From the NCBI RefSeq assembly GCF_000176515.1, contig NZ_ADAQ01000010.1, forward strand, positions 186,001 through 250,000: a stretch of 64,000 nt of DNA, written 5' to 3'. This document shows, one piece after another, positions 26,082 to 34,792 of the stretch (position 1 is its first letter; each line of letters opens with the position of its first letter). Below the pieces are notes generated by a model that saw only the letters and a list, made by a program, of their open reading frames with translations, did not search any database and was not told the DNA's origin. The DNA comes from Grimontia hollisae CIP 101886 (GTDB taxonomy: Bacteria; Pseudomonadota; Gammaproteobacteria; Enterobacterales; Vibrionaceae). The translations under genes and the position numbers were made by a program.

Positions 26082-27533
26082 CTAAAGCACCTCATCTTTC
26101 AGGTGATACCACCGGTACAGAAAACGCTGTCCAAGGCGTCGAAATGGCGCAAAATACGCCGATTCAATCACTTCTCTGACATTGGGATACGGTAATCTTG
26201 ACTGGAAAATAGGCAGGTTCAGATCCCGGGTGTCACCCGCTATCCATTGTGCCAGCCGCTTTCCTGCCTGTGCGGAATACATCACCCCGTTACCGCCATA
26301 CCCCAATGCGTAATAGAGGCTTTCTGAGGTATCCGGCTGGAAAATTCTGGGCATCATGTCGTGGCTGACATCCACCCATCCCCACCAGGAATAATCAATA
26401 CCGATACCTGTTAGGGCGGGAAACTTGCGGACCATATCCGCATACAACTTATCCTCATACTTTTGTTTGGGTGCATCGATGCCGGTAATGGCGCTGCGCG
26501 AGCCAATCTGCAACCGGTTATCAGGAAGCAGCCGGTAATAGTGCCGCAATACCCGGGTATCAGTGATGATTTGTGTGGTCTTAAAATTACACGCTTCCAA
26601 CTCTGTGGGTGTCAGGGGCCGTGTCACCATGGAATTTGACAGGATGGGCAACAGACGGTTTTTCAGTTGCGCATGGAGTGTCTGGGACGTATATCCGCCC
26701 GTCGCAAGTCCAACAGCCTGGGCTTTTACTGTACCGTGTGGCGTTTGTAGGTAATGGACGCCCTTTCGTGTTTCCCATCCGGTGACGGGTGTGGCGGGAT
26801 GCACCTTCACCCCTAAAGCCCGTGCTTTTTTCAGATAGCCAAAGGCCAACTTACCTGCATGTATGCCAATCCCTTCTGGCTCATGCAAGGCACCCGCCGC
26901 TTCCCTATCATTGACATACTTTTCTTTGACTGTCTGCGCGTCAAAGATCTGGGCGTCATAACTGAAGGTTTCACGAAGTAGGCGGGCTTCCTTCTCCAAT
27001 CCGGGCATCATCTTCGCACGGTGGGCAATATAAAGGTGTCCGCCGGGCTGGGGTTCACAATCGATGTCTTTGATCAGCGACTTAAAATTTTCCATGCCTT
27101 CAACACATTCTTGGTGCATGCGAAGTGCCGTGTCCAATCCCCACCGTTCTATCCATTGCGATCGTTTTAGACGACCTGACGCACACTGGGCCTGACCGCC
27201 ATTGCGGGTGCTACACCCCCAGCTGGTGCGGTTTGCTTCTAAAACCGTTGCGCGAATGCCGTAGTTCTGCGCCAGAAAAATGGCTGCGGAGAGCCCGGTA
27301 AATCCCGACCCTACAATGACAACATCGGCATCCGTATCACCGGGCAAAGGCCCATCGTCTTGCGGAGGAGGACCTGCTGTCCCAATCCAGTAAGAAGGCG
27401 CGTAATCCCGGCCTTTTCCCGGCGTGGAATGCACTAATGGATCGTAGGTGGGATCATAGGCATCAGACGCGGCTGTCGCGGTACGGGAAAATCCTTGTTC
27501 GGCTCCGGATATCTTTTGAGTGACAGATCCCAT
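26082..27533 (-). CDS. tauY: FAD-dependent oxidoreductase, probable taurine dehydrogenase large subunit TauY
   Basis: A 483-residue DAO-family flavoprotein. The FAD-binding Rossmann motif VVIVGSGFTGLSAAI lies near residue 70 and is followed by the second strand ending VLEA. RNGGQAQCASG, typical of glycine/amine oxidase-like enzymes, and the C-terminal YALGYGGNGVMYSAQAGK are present. An N-terminal extension of about 45 residues precedes the fold. With the SnoaL-like gene directly upstream and xsc before that, it fits TauY, which oxidatively deaminates taurine to sulfoacetaldehyde and ammonia with a cytochrome-type acceptor. A gamma-glutamylputrescine-oxidase-like enzyme is the main alternative by sequence alone. 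Confidence 0.75.
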   Translation of the reverse strand: MGSVTQKISGAEQGFSRTATAASDAYDPTYDPLVHSTPGKGRDYAPSYWIGTAGPPPQDDGPLPGDTDADVVIVGSGFTGLSAAIFLAQNYGIRATVLEANRTSWGCSTRNGGQAQCASGRLKRSQWIERWGLDTALRMHQECVEGMENFKSLIKDIDCEPQPGGHLYIAHRAKMMPGLEKEARLLRETFSYDAQIFDAQTVKEKYVNDREAAGALHEPEGIGIHAGKLAFGYLKKARALGVKVHPATPVTGWETRKGVHYLQTPHGTVKAQAVGLATGGYTSQTLHAQLKNRLLPILSNSMVTRPLTPTELEACNFKTTQIITDTRVLRHYYRLLPDNRLQIGSRSAITGIDAPKQKYEDKLYADMVRKFPALTGIGIDYSWWGWVDVSHDMMPRIFQPDTSESLYYALGYGGNGVMYSAQAGKRLAQWIAGDTRDLNLPIFQSRLPYPNVREVIESAYFAPFRRLGQRFLYRWYHLKDEVL

Positions 27534-27598
27534 TTGATTGCTCCCTGAATACGTATTACGACCCTATTTCAACGATGGCGAAAAGCATGCCAATAACA

Positions 27599-28012
27599 TC
27601 AAACCACCAGCGCGGGCCTGTCTTTGCGGAACGCATTTTTCACCGCTATCTTACCGTCACGGACAGTGAACACATCCACCATGCGGGCCTCAATCCTGCT
27701 ACCATCTGGTTTTGTTGCACAAAATGTTGATTCCGTGATCGCTTTGTCCCCGGATAACACCGTGTGCTCAGGATCTTTCCAACACACATCCGGGAAGTTT
27801 TTCCACACCTGCTCAAACGCATCACGGACGGCATCAAACCCCGATATCGTGGTCCCCTGAAGCTCGTTACCTGCCGCAGTATGAAAAACACAGTCTTCCG
27901 TCATAAATGTCATCAGTGCATCAACATCGTGGTCATTCCACGCGTTAGAAAATGCATCTAAAGCGTCTTTGGTGATAGCACCTGAATTTGCTTGAGTCAT
28001 CGGGTTATTCAC
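27599..28012 (-). CDS. tauX: SnoaL/NTF2-like protein, probable taurine dehydrogenase small subunit TauX
   Basis: A 137-residue NTF2-like (SnoaL) cone-fold protein: ALDAFSNAWNDHDVDALMTFMTEDCVFHTA, then an internal FDAVRDAFEQVWKNFPD helix and the C-terminal strands ending VKNAFRKDRP. The start is GTG 28012, seven bases after AGGAG; an ATG at 28000 and an unsupported longer frame were rejected. Genes of this type accompany tauY in alphaproteobacterial taurine clusters as the small subunit, and the order here (xsc-tauX-tauY) suggests the same job. The assignment rests on size, fold and position. Confidence 0.65.
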   Translation of the reverse strand: MNNPMTQANSGAITKDALDAFSNAWNDHDVDALMTFMTEDCVFHTAAGNELQGTTISGFDAVRDAFEQVWKNFPDVCWKDPEHTVLSGDKAITESTFCATKPDGSRIEARMVDVFTVRDGKIAVKNAFRKDRPALVV

Positions 28013-28108
28013 GTTGAAGCTCCTTTTCTTGACTGACGGGCTAAACACCCGCCCTTTACTGGTTTCATGAATGGAATCCGTCAGCACTGTCGCCAATACG
28101 ACGTCCGG

Positions 28109-29920
28109 TTAAACGTAGTCTTTGTATTTATCAAGGAAGCGGACCGGCGTTGAAAGTGCGTCACGACGGAAAGGGTCTCCCAATTCCTGTGTACACATAA
28201 TTTCAATCACGGTTGTTATTCCTTCGTTCATTTGCCTGTCGATTGCCGTTTTCAGCGCCGGACCAACGTCCTCCAGCCGATCAACCGTTACACCCTCTGC
28301 ACCCATGGCGCGGGCAATACCGGCAAAGCTCTGGTTGTCCAGCTCACCTGCTACAAACCGGCGGTTATAAAAATCAACCTGATTCTTTTTCTCTGCGCCC
28401 CACTGACGGTTATGGAACACCACCGCGGTCACCGGAATGTTATGGCGGACACAGGTCATGGTTTCGACCATACTCATTCCCCAGGCGCCATCACCGGCGT
28501 AGGAAATGGCCGGTCTGTGAGGAGCCGCCTTCTTGGCTCCAATAATGGTCGGGAACGCATACCCGCAATTACCGAAACTCATCGCCGCAAAGAAGCTGCG
28601 CGGTTTTTCAAATCTCAGGTAGCTGTTGGCGATGGAATTGATGTTGCCAATGTCGGTAGAGACCATGACATCTTCAGGCATGGCTTTTTCAAGCTCACGG
28701 AGCACCTGACGGGGATGAAGGTATTCACCACCGGAAAAAGGCGTTTCCGTAGCATTGTGTTCAATCACATCCAGACTGAAAGCATCCCTTTCGTGGGTCC
28801 AGTCGTTCAGCTCTTGCTCCCACGCGTCTTTTTCCCGCTTCATGATCTCAAGACGCGCTTCTTTGTTAGCGTCACAAGCGAGTTCTCGATGGTTTAAACG
28901 TTCGGTCAGTGCAACGGCAGCTGCTTTTGCATCACCGCAGATACCGACGGATATTTTCTTCACCAAACCCAGCATTTTGTTGTCGGCGTCAATCTGGATG
29001 ATTTTGGCGTTTGTTGGCCAGTAATCGAGGCCGTGCTGTGGCAAGGTACCAAACGGTCCAAGACGGGAACCCAGGGCAACCACGACATCTGCTTGCGATA
29101 TCAGTTTCATCGCGGCTTTTGAGCCTTGATAACCCAATGGGCCACACCATTGCGGATGAGAAGCGGGAAAGGAATCATTGTGCAGATAGCTGTTAACGAC
29201 TGGCGCGCCCAAGCGTTCTGCCAGCGCTTTACATTCTTCAACTGCATCGGCCATCACGACACCACCGCCGGAAATGATCACGGGAAACCTGGCGTCAGCA
29301 AGGATATCAGCAGCCTGATTCAGGCTGTTTTCACCACCGGGCCCCCTGTCCAGACGGGCAGGTTTTGGAATTTCACAGGTAATTTCGCCATAGAAGTAAT
29401 CGCGCGGGATATTAAGTTGTGTCGGGCCCATTTCACTCATCGCCCGATCAAAGCAACGCCCAGTGTATTCGGCCATTCTTGCTGGATGGGTAACGTGCCC
29501 TTGGTATTTGGTGAACTCCTGAAACATCGGCAGCTGGTTACATTCCTGAAACCCTCCCAGCCCCATTGTCATGGTGCCGGTTTCCGGTGTGATCATCACC
29601 ACAGGGCTGTGAGCCCAATATGCCGCGGCAATGGCAGTAACACAGTTGCTGATCCCCGGGCCATTCTGGCCAATCACCACACCATGGTTGCCTGACACAC
29701 GCGAGTAACCATCTGCCATGTGCGCCGCCCCCTGTTCATGAACCACAGGGATCATTTCAATTCCGGCCGGGGCAAAGATGTCCATAGCATCCATAAACGC
29801 CGACCCCATGATGCCGAACATCGTTGTGACATTGTTTGCGACCAGTGTTTCCACAAATGCTTCTGATGGCGTCATCTTGGTTGGACCTTCAACAACGGTG
29901 CGCATCGTTGATTCGCTCAT
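28109..29920 (-). CDS. xsc: sulfoacetaldehyde acetyltransferase Xsc
   Basis: A thiamine-diphosphate enzyme that cleaves sulfoacetaldehyde with phosphate into acetyl phosphate and sulfite. The 603-residue protein has the three domains of the family. The catalytic glutamate lies in PVVHEQGAAHMADGYSR, and the ThDP/magnesium motif runs from GDGAWGMSMVETM to FHNRQWG. The C-terminal GDPFRRDALSTPVRFL closely resembles characterised Xsc proteins and separates it from acetolactate synthase. No pta gene lies beside it, so acetyl phosphate must be used by an enzyme encoded elsewhere. It is the first gene of the minus-strand taurine operon. Confidence 0.93.
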   Translation of the reverse strand: MSESTMRTVVEGPTKMTPSEAFVETLVANNVTTMFGIMGSAFMDAMDIFAPAGIEMIPVVHEQGAAHMADGYSRVSGNHGVVIGQNGPGISNCVTAIAAAYWAHSPVVMITPETGTMTMGLGGFQECNQLPMFQEFTKYQGHVTHPARMAEYTGRCFDRAMSEMGPTQLNIPRDYFYGEITCEIPKPARLDRGPGGENSLNQAADILADARFPVIISGGGVVMADAVEECKALAERLGAPVVNSYLHNDSFPASHPQWCGPLGYQGSKAAMKLISQADVVVALGSRLGPFGTLPQHGLDYWPTNAKIIQIDADNKMLGLVKKISVGICGDAKAAAVALTERLNHRELACDANKEARLEIMKREKDAWEQELNDWTHERDAFSLDVIEHNATETPFSGGEYLHPRQVLRELEKAMPEDVMVSTDIGNINSIANSYLRFEKPRSFFAAMSFGNCGYAFPTIIGAKKAAPHRPAISYAGDGAWGMSMVETMTCVRHNIPVTAVVFHNRQWGAEKKNQVDFYNRRFVAGELDNQSFAGIARAMGAEGVTVDRLEDVGPALKTAIDRQMNEGITTVIEIMCTQELGDPFRRDALSTPVRFLDKYKDYV

Positions 29921-29934
29921 AAAGCCTCCTTGCT

Positions 29935-29978
29935 ATATTTCATATAATGGAATTAAATATTTCATATTTTAGAATGTA
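29935..29978. promoter_or_regulatory. two tandem 22-base operator-like repeats upstream of xsc
   Basis: Units 29935-29956 and 29957-29978 share 17 of 22 bases; both start with ATATTTCATAT. Each contains a partial dyad of the IclR kind, TTTCATATAATGGAAT and TTTCATATTTTAGAAT. They begin 15 bases above the xsc ATG and are spaced by two helical turns. They are the natural target for the IclR regulator encoded across the divergent genes. Confidence 0.6.
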
Positions 29979-30097
29979 AAATTAAGCTAGTACTGTATGA
30001 ATGATTAATCAATAAAAATTTCAAATAGCGAAACAAACGATATTAAAAATCTCACTATCGAGAACCCATCGCTGAAAGGCGAACTCAAGGAGGAAAG

Positions 30098-31081
30098 ATG
30101 CAGACAACATCACAACAAGGACCAGATATACTGGTGTCGGCCAGGGAAGTATTTGGTATCGATACCCGCTTACGAGTTCCAGCATTCTCAGCAGGTAATG
30201 AGCTGGTGCCTAAAATCGATCCTGAATACGTATTCAACCCCGACGTCACCATGGCTATCCTTGCTGGTTTCACATACAACCGGCGGACTCTGGTTCAAGG
30301 GCTTCACGGCACGGGCAAATCCACCCACATAGAGCAGGTTGCAGCCCGGCTAAACTGGCCTTGTATGAGAGTTAACCTGGATGGGCACATCAGCAGGCTG
30401 GACCTGGTAGGCAAAGACACCCTTGTCGTCCGTGACAACAAACAGTTGACAGAATTTCAAGATGGCATTTTGCCTTGGTCAGCCACCCGTCCTATTGCTC
30501 TGATCCTCGATGAGTACGATGCGGGCAGGCCTGATGTCATGTTTGTTATTCAGCGTTTGCTTGAGAAAGAAGGAAAGCTTGTCTTGACGGATAAAAACCG
30601 GGTAATCGAACCGCACCCGTCATTCCGACTCTTTGCAACAGCCAACACGGTGGGTTTGGGGAATTTGCAGGGCTTGTACCATGGCACTCAGGTGTTAAAC
30701 CAAGCCCAGATTGACCGATGGAACCTTGTTGTCACGCTTAATTACCTGGCACCGGAAACCGAAGCCGATATTGTCCTTGCGCGTGTTCCCTCTAAAAACA
30801 CAGAACGGGGGCGACAACTCGTTGCCCAAATGGTCGAAATCGCCAACCTGACACGCAGCTCCTTTTCAACCGGCGATATCTCTACGCTGATGTCTCCACG
30901 AACGGTGATCACCTGGGCAGAGAATTGTGAAATATTCACCGATCCCAAGGTTGCGTTTCGCCTCACTTTTCTCAACAAATGTGACGAAGCCGAGTGGCCA
31001 TTAATTAACGAGCTCTATCAACGCTGCTTCAACGAAGAGGCGCTGGATGACGCTGTTTCACTGACTGGCACGGAAAAATGA
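30098..31081 (+). CDS. CobS-like AAA+ ATPase (cobaltochelatase/MoxR type)
   Basis: A 327-residue AAA+ ATPase with strong similarity to the cobaltochelatase subunit CobS. After VFGIDTRLRVPAFS comes Walker A GLHGTGKST (68-76), HIEQVAARLNWPCMRVNLDGHISR, Walker B ILDEYDAGRPDVMF (136-149), and sensor RLFATANTVGLG. GGAGGAAAG precedes the ATG. In aerobic B12 synthesis CobS works with CobT and the large CobN; no CobN is encoded here. Divergent from xsc and followed at once by cobT, it more likely forms a MoxR/VWA-type remodelling complex serving the taurine enzymes. That is inference from position. Confidence 0.85.
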   Translation: MQTTSQQGPDILVSAREVFGIDTRLRVPAFSAGNELVPKIDPEYVFNPDVTMAILAGFTYNRRTLVQGLHGTGKSTHIEQVAARLNWPCMRVNLDGHISRLDLVGKDTLVVRDNKQLTEFQDGILPWSATRPIALILDEYDAGRPDVMFVIQRLLEKEGKLVLTDKNRVIEPHPSFRLFATANTVGLGNLQGLYHGTQVLNQAQIDRWNLVVTLNYLAPETEADIVLARVPSKNTERGRQLVAQMVEIANLTRSSFSTGDISTLMSPRTVITWAENCEIFTDPKVAFRLTFLNKCDEAEWPLINELYQRCFNEEALDDAVSLTGTEK

Positions 31082-32826
31082 AAAAAAGCATCCTCAGCGA
31101 ACCACCACTTTTCACCCGCGCTGAGCAGCACAGGCGCGAGCTGACACTGGCAACCATTCGCTCCGAGACCGGCAATCCTGATCTCAGGTTCCGGGGAGAA
31201 CATCTTTACCAAGGGCATATTTTTATACCGATAGCAGCCTCCCACCTTCAGCCCCATGACTTTTGCGATGATATTCAGGCGCTTCGTGGGCGTGCCGATG
31301 CCATTTCTGCACGCCTTCTGCTGAGTGATGTAAACGTCCATCAATCAGCAATGCCAGTCGATCCTATCGCACGCATGCTCTTTGATTTGCTGGAACAATA
31401 CCGCACCGAAGCCCTGTATGGCCAAAGCCATCAACTGGGTGTACGGGAAAATCTTCGCTACCGGTTTGACACCTGGAGTCAACAGGTACTGCATGAAAAC
31501 CTTACTGAATCCAGACTCGGCATTCTGTTGTTTACGGTGATCCAAACCGTCCGATCACGCCTTTTTTCAACACCGATCGACTCAGAGATTGAAAATATCA
31601 TCGAAGCCACACGCGCCGGGATCGTATCCGATATTGGCGCTGAACTTTCTGGTCTTCGCCGTCATACCGCATCTCAAAAAAACTATGCTTCCTTTGCTTT
31701 AATGCTGTCCGAGAAAATATCAAAAATGATCAAGGAGAGTGAGTGGAATGATGGGAAAGACGAAAAAACACAACAACGATTCAACGCCTTTCCCCTGTTA
31801 CTCAGCACCGATATCGAGACTGACAACTCTGGCGCATCAACCCATGGTGAAAACAATTCGTCATTTGAGACGAATTCCCGCTCTTACCAGGTATTTAATC
31901 GTGAATTTGATACTGAGATCGATGCGTGTACCTTGATCAGAAAAGCGCAGCTGGAAGCATTCCGTGCATATCTTGATAAACGCTTTAACCATCTGGGGCT
32001 TAATGTGCGGGAAATGGCCCGGCGGCTGTTACTCTGTTTAAGTCAACCAACACGGGATGGGTGGCAATTCGATGAAGAAGAAGGACATATCGACGGAAGC
32101 CGTCTTACCCAGGTCGTCTCGTCTCCTATGGAGAGGCGTGTTTTCGTCAAAGAACGTTTCATTAACAAACCCGATTGCGCAGTGTCGATATTGATTGACT
32201 GTTCCGGCTCCATGAGGCAACACATTGAAAACATCATCCATCTTGTCGATGGATTGATCAGGGTACTCGGCCTCGGAGGTGTGAGTACAGAAGTGCTGGG
32301 ATATACCACCAATACATGGCATGGTGGCCGTCCTTATAAACAATGGCTTACGACAGCCCAAACGCCGATGCCCGGCAGAATGAATGAGATTTGCCATCTC
32401 ATTTTTAAAGATACCGCGATAGATTGGCGGCAAGGCTCCAGACATATCGCAGCGCTGATGAAAGGAGACATTTTCCGTGAAGGTATCGATGGCGAAGCCA
32501 TCGAATGGGCATGTTCAAGGTTACAGCAATCAGACACATCAAAACGTATCTTGCTGGTCCTATCTGATGGCAGTCCAATGGATACAGCAACCCATCTAGC
32601 CAACGGTGACGCCTATCTGGACAATCACCTCAAACAGGTGATCGCCAGCAGGGAAAAACGGGGAGACAGCATTGCAGCAATCGGTGTCGGCGTGGATCTC
32701 AGCCGCTTCTACCCGCTTAGCTTAACCCTGGATAACGATTTTCACCCCGATAGCACAACGTTCAACGACATCATTGCACTTATCAGTGCATCGGTAAGGA
32801 AGAGACCGGAAACAAAACACCATTGA
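31078..32826 (+). CDS. CobT-like VWA-domain protein, partner of the CobS-like ATPase
   Basis: A 582-residue protein whose ATG overlaps the stop of the CobS-like gene (ATGA). The N-terminal two-thirds are helical. An acidic, asparagine/serine-rich linker lies near residues 240-265, as in CobT. The C-terminal von Willebrand factor A domain has an intact metal-ion-dependent adhesion site: D374, S376 and S378 in LIDCSGSM, plus VLSDGSPMD. The closing segment AYLDNHLKQVI and GVGVDLSRFYPLSL matches CobT. It should dock on the ATPase hexamer and bring the client protein. The client here is unknown; TauXY or Xsc are the neighbours. Confidence 0.85.
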   Translation: MKKSILSEPPLFTRAEQHRRELTLATIRSETGNPDLRFRGEHLYQGHIFIPIAASHLQPHDFCDDIQALRGRADAISARLLLSDVNVHQSAMPVDPIARMLFDLLEQYRTEALYGQSHQLGVRENLRYRFDTWSQQVLHENLTESRLGILLFTVIQTVRSRLFSTPIDSEIENIIEATRAGIVSDIGAELSGLRRHTASQKNYASFALMLSEKISKMIKESEWNDGKDEKTQQRFNAFPLLLSTDIETDNSGASTHGENNSSFETNSRSYQVFNREFDTEIDACTLIRKAQLEAFRAYLDKRFNHLGLNVREMARRLLLCLSQPTRDGWQFDEEEGHIDGSRLTQVVSSPMERRVFVKERFINKPDCAVSILIDCSGSMRQHIENIIHLVDGLIRVLGLGGVSTEVLGYTTNTWHGGRPYKQWLTTAQTPMPGRMNEICHLIFKDTAIDWRQGSRHIAALMKGDIFREGIDGEAIEWACSRLQQSDTSKRILLVLSDGSPMDTATHLANGDAYLDNHLKQVIASREKRGDSIAAIGVGVDLSRFYPLSLTLDNDFHPDSTTFNDIIALISASVRKRPETKHH

Positions 32827-32893
32827 AAGAAATGTTGCAACAACAACTGCCCGATTTACAGACACCGGGTTATCTGCAAATACAGAGCGCTAA

Positions 32894-32936
32894 ATTTCAT
32901 TTTCCAAGATGATTTGTTGTCATTTTCAAGAATTCT
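32894..32936. promoter_or_regulatory. pair of operator-like repeats upstream of the iclR gene
   Basis: CATTTTCCAAGA (32898-32909) and CATTTTCAAGAA (32921-32932) are direct repeats 23 bases apart, in contexts TTTCATTTTCCAAGAT and TGTCATTTTCAAGAAT. They resemble the two units in front of xsc (TTTCAT...AGAAT), which suggests that the same regulator binds here, giving autoregulation. Confidence 0.45.
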
Positions 32937-32970
32937 GATATACATGCAGGTATATAAGGAAGGTATAGCC

Positions 32971-33774
32971 ATGAAAAACCAGAATAAATCTAACACTACG
33001 GTTGTGGACGGCGACACGCCGACTCTGCGCTTATTTTCTTTGTTGGAACTCATTGCCCAAAAAGATGCGTTTTTTTCACTTCAAGATCTTACCGAAGAAA
33101 CCAGTATCCCAAAACCTTCATTGCACCGAATGCTCCAACAGTTGGAAAGCGCAGGCATCATCCAGCGTGATGGTGATGAACGCCATTATGGCAAAGGGGC
33201 AAGATTGCGTCATTTGGCAGAGAATGTGCTGTTAAATTCAACAACCCATAGCGCCAGACATCAAGTGCTAAGCCAGTTGCGGGATGAAGTTGGGGAAAGC
33301 TGTAATCTCACTTCCCTGTCTGGCGGGGAGGTGATTTATGTTGACCGCGTTGAAACAGAAGCACCGCTGCGTTTCCATTTACACCCAGGCTCGCGGGTAC
33401 CGGTACATTGCTCAGCAACGGGCAAGCTATTTTTGGCAAACATGACACCGTCACAACGCCGCAGGCTTCTAGGCAATTCAGACATGACAGCCTTCACCGA
33501 GAAAACCATTACTGATATTCCGTCTTTGGAAAAAGAATTGGAAAACGTCAGAATGTGTGGTTATGCCATCGACAATGAAGAATTCCTGCCCGGCTTGCTA
33601 TGTGTTGCAGTCTTGGTTCCTTCAAAACGTGGAAGATCGAACCTGGCTGTCGCTATCCAAGCACCAATCATGCGCCTGAAAGCAGAACAGGCTTTGCATT
33701 TCTTACCCGCATTGCAAAGGGCTTCGCTGGCATTTGCCAAAATTGAAGAAGAAAGCTGGGGGGGAGTAAAGTGA
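32971..33774 (+). CDS. IclR family transcriptional regulator of the taurine cluster
   Basis: A 267-residue IclR-type repressor/activator. The winged helix-turn-helix covers about residues 17-80 (LRLFSLLELIAQ through IPKPSLHRMLQQLESAGII). The C-terminal effector domain contains HPGSRVPVHCSATGKLFLA and the closing GYAIDNEEFLPGLLCVAV. The ATG at 32971 with GGAAGG upstream was chosen over an earlier ATG (32914) that lies in the operator region. Its natural targets are the repeats in front of xsc and of its own gene. Alphaproteobacterial taurine loci use the MocR-type TauR instead, so the regulator differs here. Confidence 0.9.
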   Translation: MKNQNKSNTTVVDGDTPTLRLFSLLELIAQKDAFFSLQDLTEETSIPKPSLHRMLQQLESAGIIQRDGDERHYGKGARLRHLAENVLLNSTTHSARHQVLSQLRDEVGESCNLTSLSGGEVIYVDRVETEAPLRFHLHPGSRVPVHCSATGKLFLANMTPSQRRRLLGNSDMTAFTEKTITDIPSLEKELENVRMCGYAIDNEEFLPGLLCVAVLVPSKRGRSNLAVAIQAPIMRLKAEQALHFLPALQRASLAFAKIEEESWGGVK

Positions 33775-33778
33775 AGGC

Positions 33779-34219
33779 CTACCCAAACTCACCTAACACC
33801 CAAGCACAGACTTCCGTTGTGGTCAGCTTTTCCAATTTTACCACGGAGAGATTGTAGCCTCTGATATGCGTCAACAGTGCGGGTAAGTGGGTAACAATAT
33901 TTTCATTGCAGGACATATAGAGACGTTTACTGGTTTCAACAGCAACATCGACCAGTTTTAACAGATCACTGGTCTTCAGCAGGTGGGCATCATCAACTGC
34001 GATAAACGGGCAGTCACGCTCATAGATAGCCTTCCATTCTACTTCTGTAATCGTGGTGTCACCGCCGCAATACGCAAGCTTGGCCTTGGCAATATCAACA
34101 GTAAACGGTGTGTCGCCGTACTGTTCAACGAGAAATTTGGTTTTACCTGACCGGTTTGGACCTACGATAAGACTGATGTCATGAAGCTTGAGTTGGTTTT
34201 CGACTTTGTGCCAGAGCAT
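33779..34219 (-). CDS. small P-loop ATPase-like protein, 146 aa
   Basis: A compact 146-residue protein with a Walker A motif (LIVGPNRSGKTKFLVEQY, residues 17-34) and a Walker B-like strand (CPFIAVDDAHLL, about residues 70-82), followed by helices ending EVCAWVLGEFG. The arrangement recalls ORC/STAND-type or ParA-independent P-loop folds cut down to a minimal core. It has no DNA-binding domain or signal peptide, and I do not recognise a named family. It converges with the iclR gene, four bases apart, and stands alone upstream of a strong terminator of ridA. Confidence 0.7.
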   Translation of the reverse strand: MLWHKVENQLKLHDISLIVGPNRSGKTKFLVEQYGDTPFTVDIAKAKLAYCGGDTTITEVEWKAIYERDCPFIAVDDAHLLKTSDLLKLVDVAVETSKRLYMSCNENIVTHLPALLTHIRGYNLSVVKLEKLTTTEVCAWVLGEFG

Positions 34220-34347
34220 GTTTTCCCTATATGCAACTGAATACGTTTGAATAAAGTGTATCTTATTCGTACTTCATGTATACCCATCTCATCAAACAAC
34301 ATGAAGTTGAGTTATGCACGTCTAATTTAACAACCCTTTCCATTACC

Positions 34348-34383
34348 AAAACGAGACACAGATAGCCATCTTTGTCTCGTTTT
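34348..34383 (-). terminator. long intrinsic terminator downstream of ridA
   Basis: A 16-base stem with a single mismatch: AAAACGAGACA-C-AGAT (34348-34363) pairs with ATCT-T-TGTCTCGTTTT (34368-34383) around AGCC. It is flanked by T-rich bases on both strands, so it can stop transcription in either direction between ridA and the P-loop gene. Confidence 0.9.
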
Positions 34384-34429
34384 GAAGCTCAAATGCCTCA
34401 CAACAGACGAGGTCTTTTACAGGAAATAT

Positions 34430-34792
34430 TTACTGAAATTCTTCTCCGGCAGCAGCAACAAAAGCCATCTCAACCAGATAATCCGGATCAGCCAACTCCG
34501 CTTTCACACACGCGCGACTTGGTGCTGTGCCAGGCTCAAACCAGTTATCCCACACTGCATTCAGCGCTGGCAGGTTATCAAAATCCGTGATGTAGATTGT
34601 CACAGACAGGATACGGGTTTTATCTGATCCAACACTCGCCAGCATTTCTTCTGCCTGTGCCAGAACCTGCTCAGTCTGACCTTTGATATCTGCATTCAGA
34701 TCACTTTCAGGTACTTCAACGAAGTGTGCAATGCCATTGAATACGGTGACATCTGACCAGCGGTTTGTCGGATTAATTCGATGTATTTTCAT
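34430..34792 (-). CDS. RidA family protein (enamine/imine deaminase type)
   Basis: A 120-residue member of the YjgF/YER057c/UK114 family. RidA proteins hydrolyse reactive 2-aminoacrylate-type imines, or in catabolic subfamilies related intermediates. The key arginine lies in TAPSRACVKAELADPDYLVEM. The chain is slightly divergent from archetypal RidA (it lacks the VPAYSHAV-type start), so it may be one of the Rid2-7 subgroups with an unknown substrate. It is a single gene with its own promoter region and a strong terminator. Confidence 0.88.
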   Translation of the reverse strand: MKIHRINPTNRWSDVTVFNGIAHFVEVPESDLNADIKGQTEQVLAQAEEMLASVGSDKTRILSVTIYITDFDNLPALNAVWDNWFEPGTAPSRACVKAELADPDYLVEMAFVAAAGEEFQ

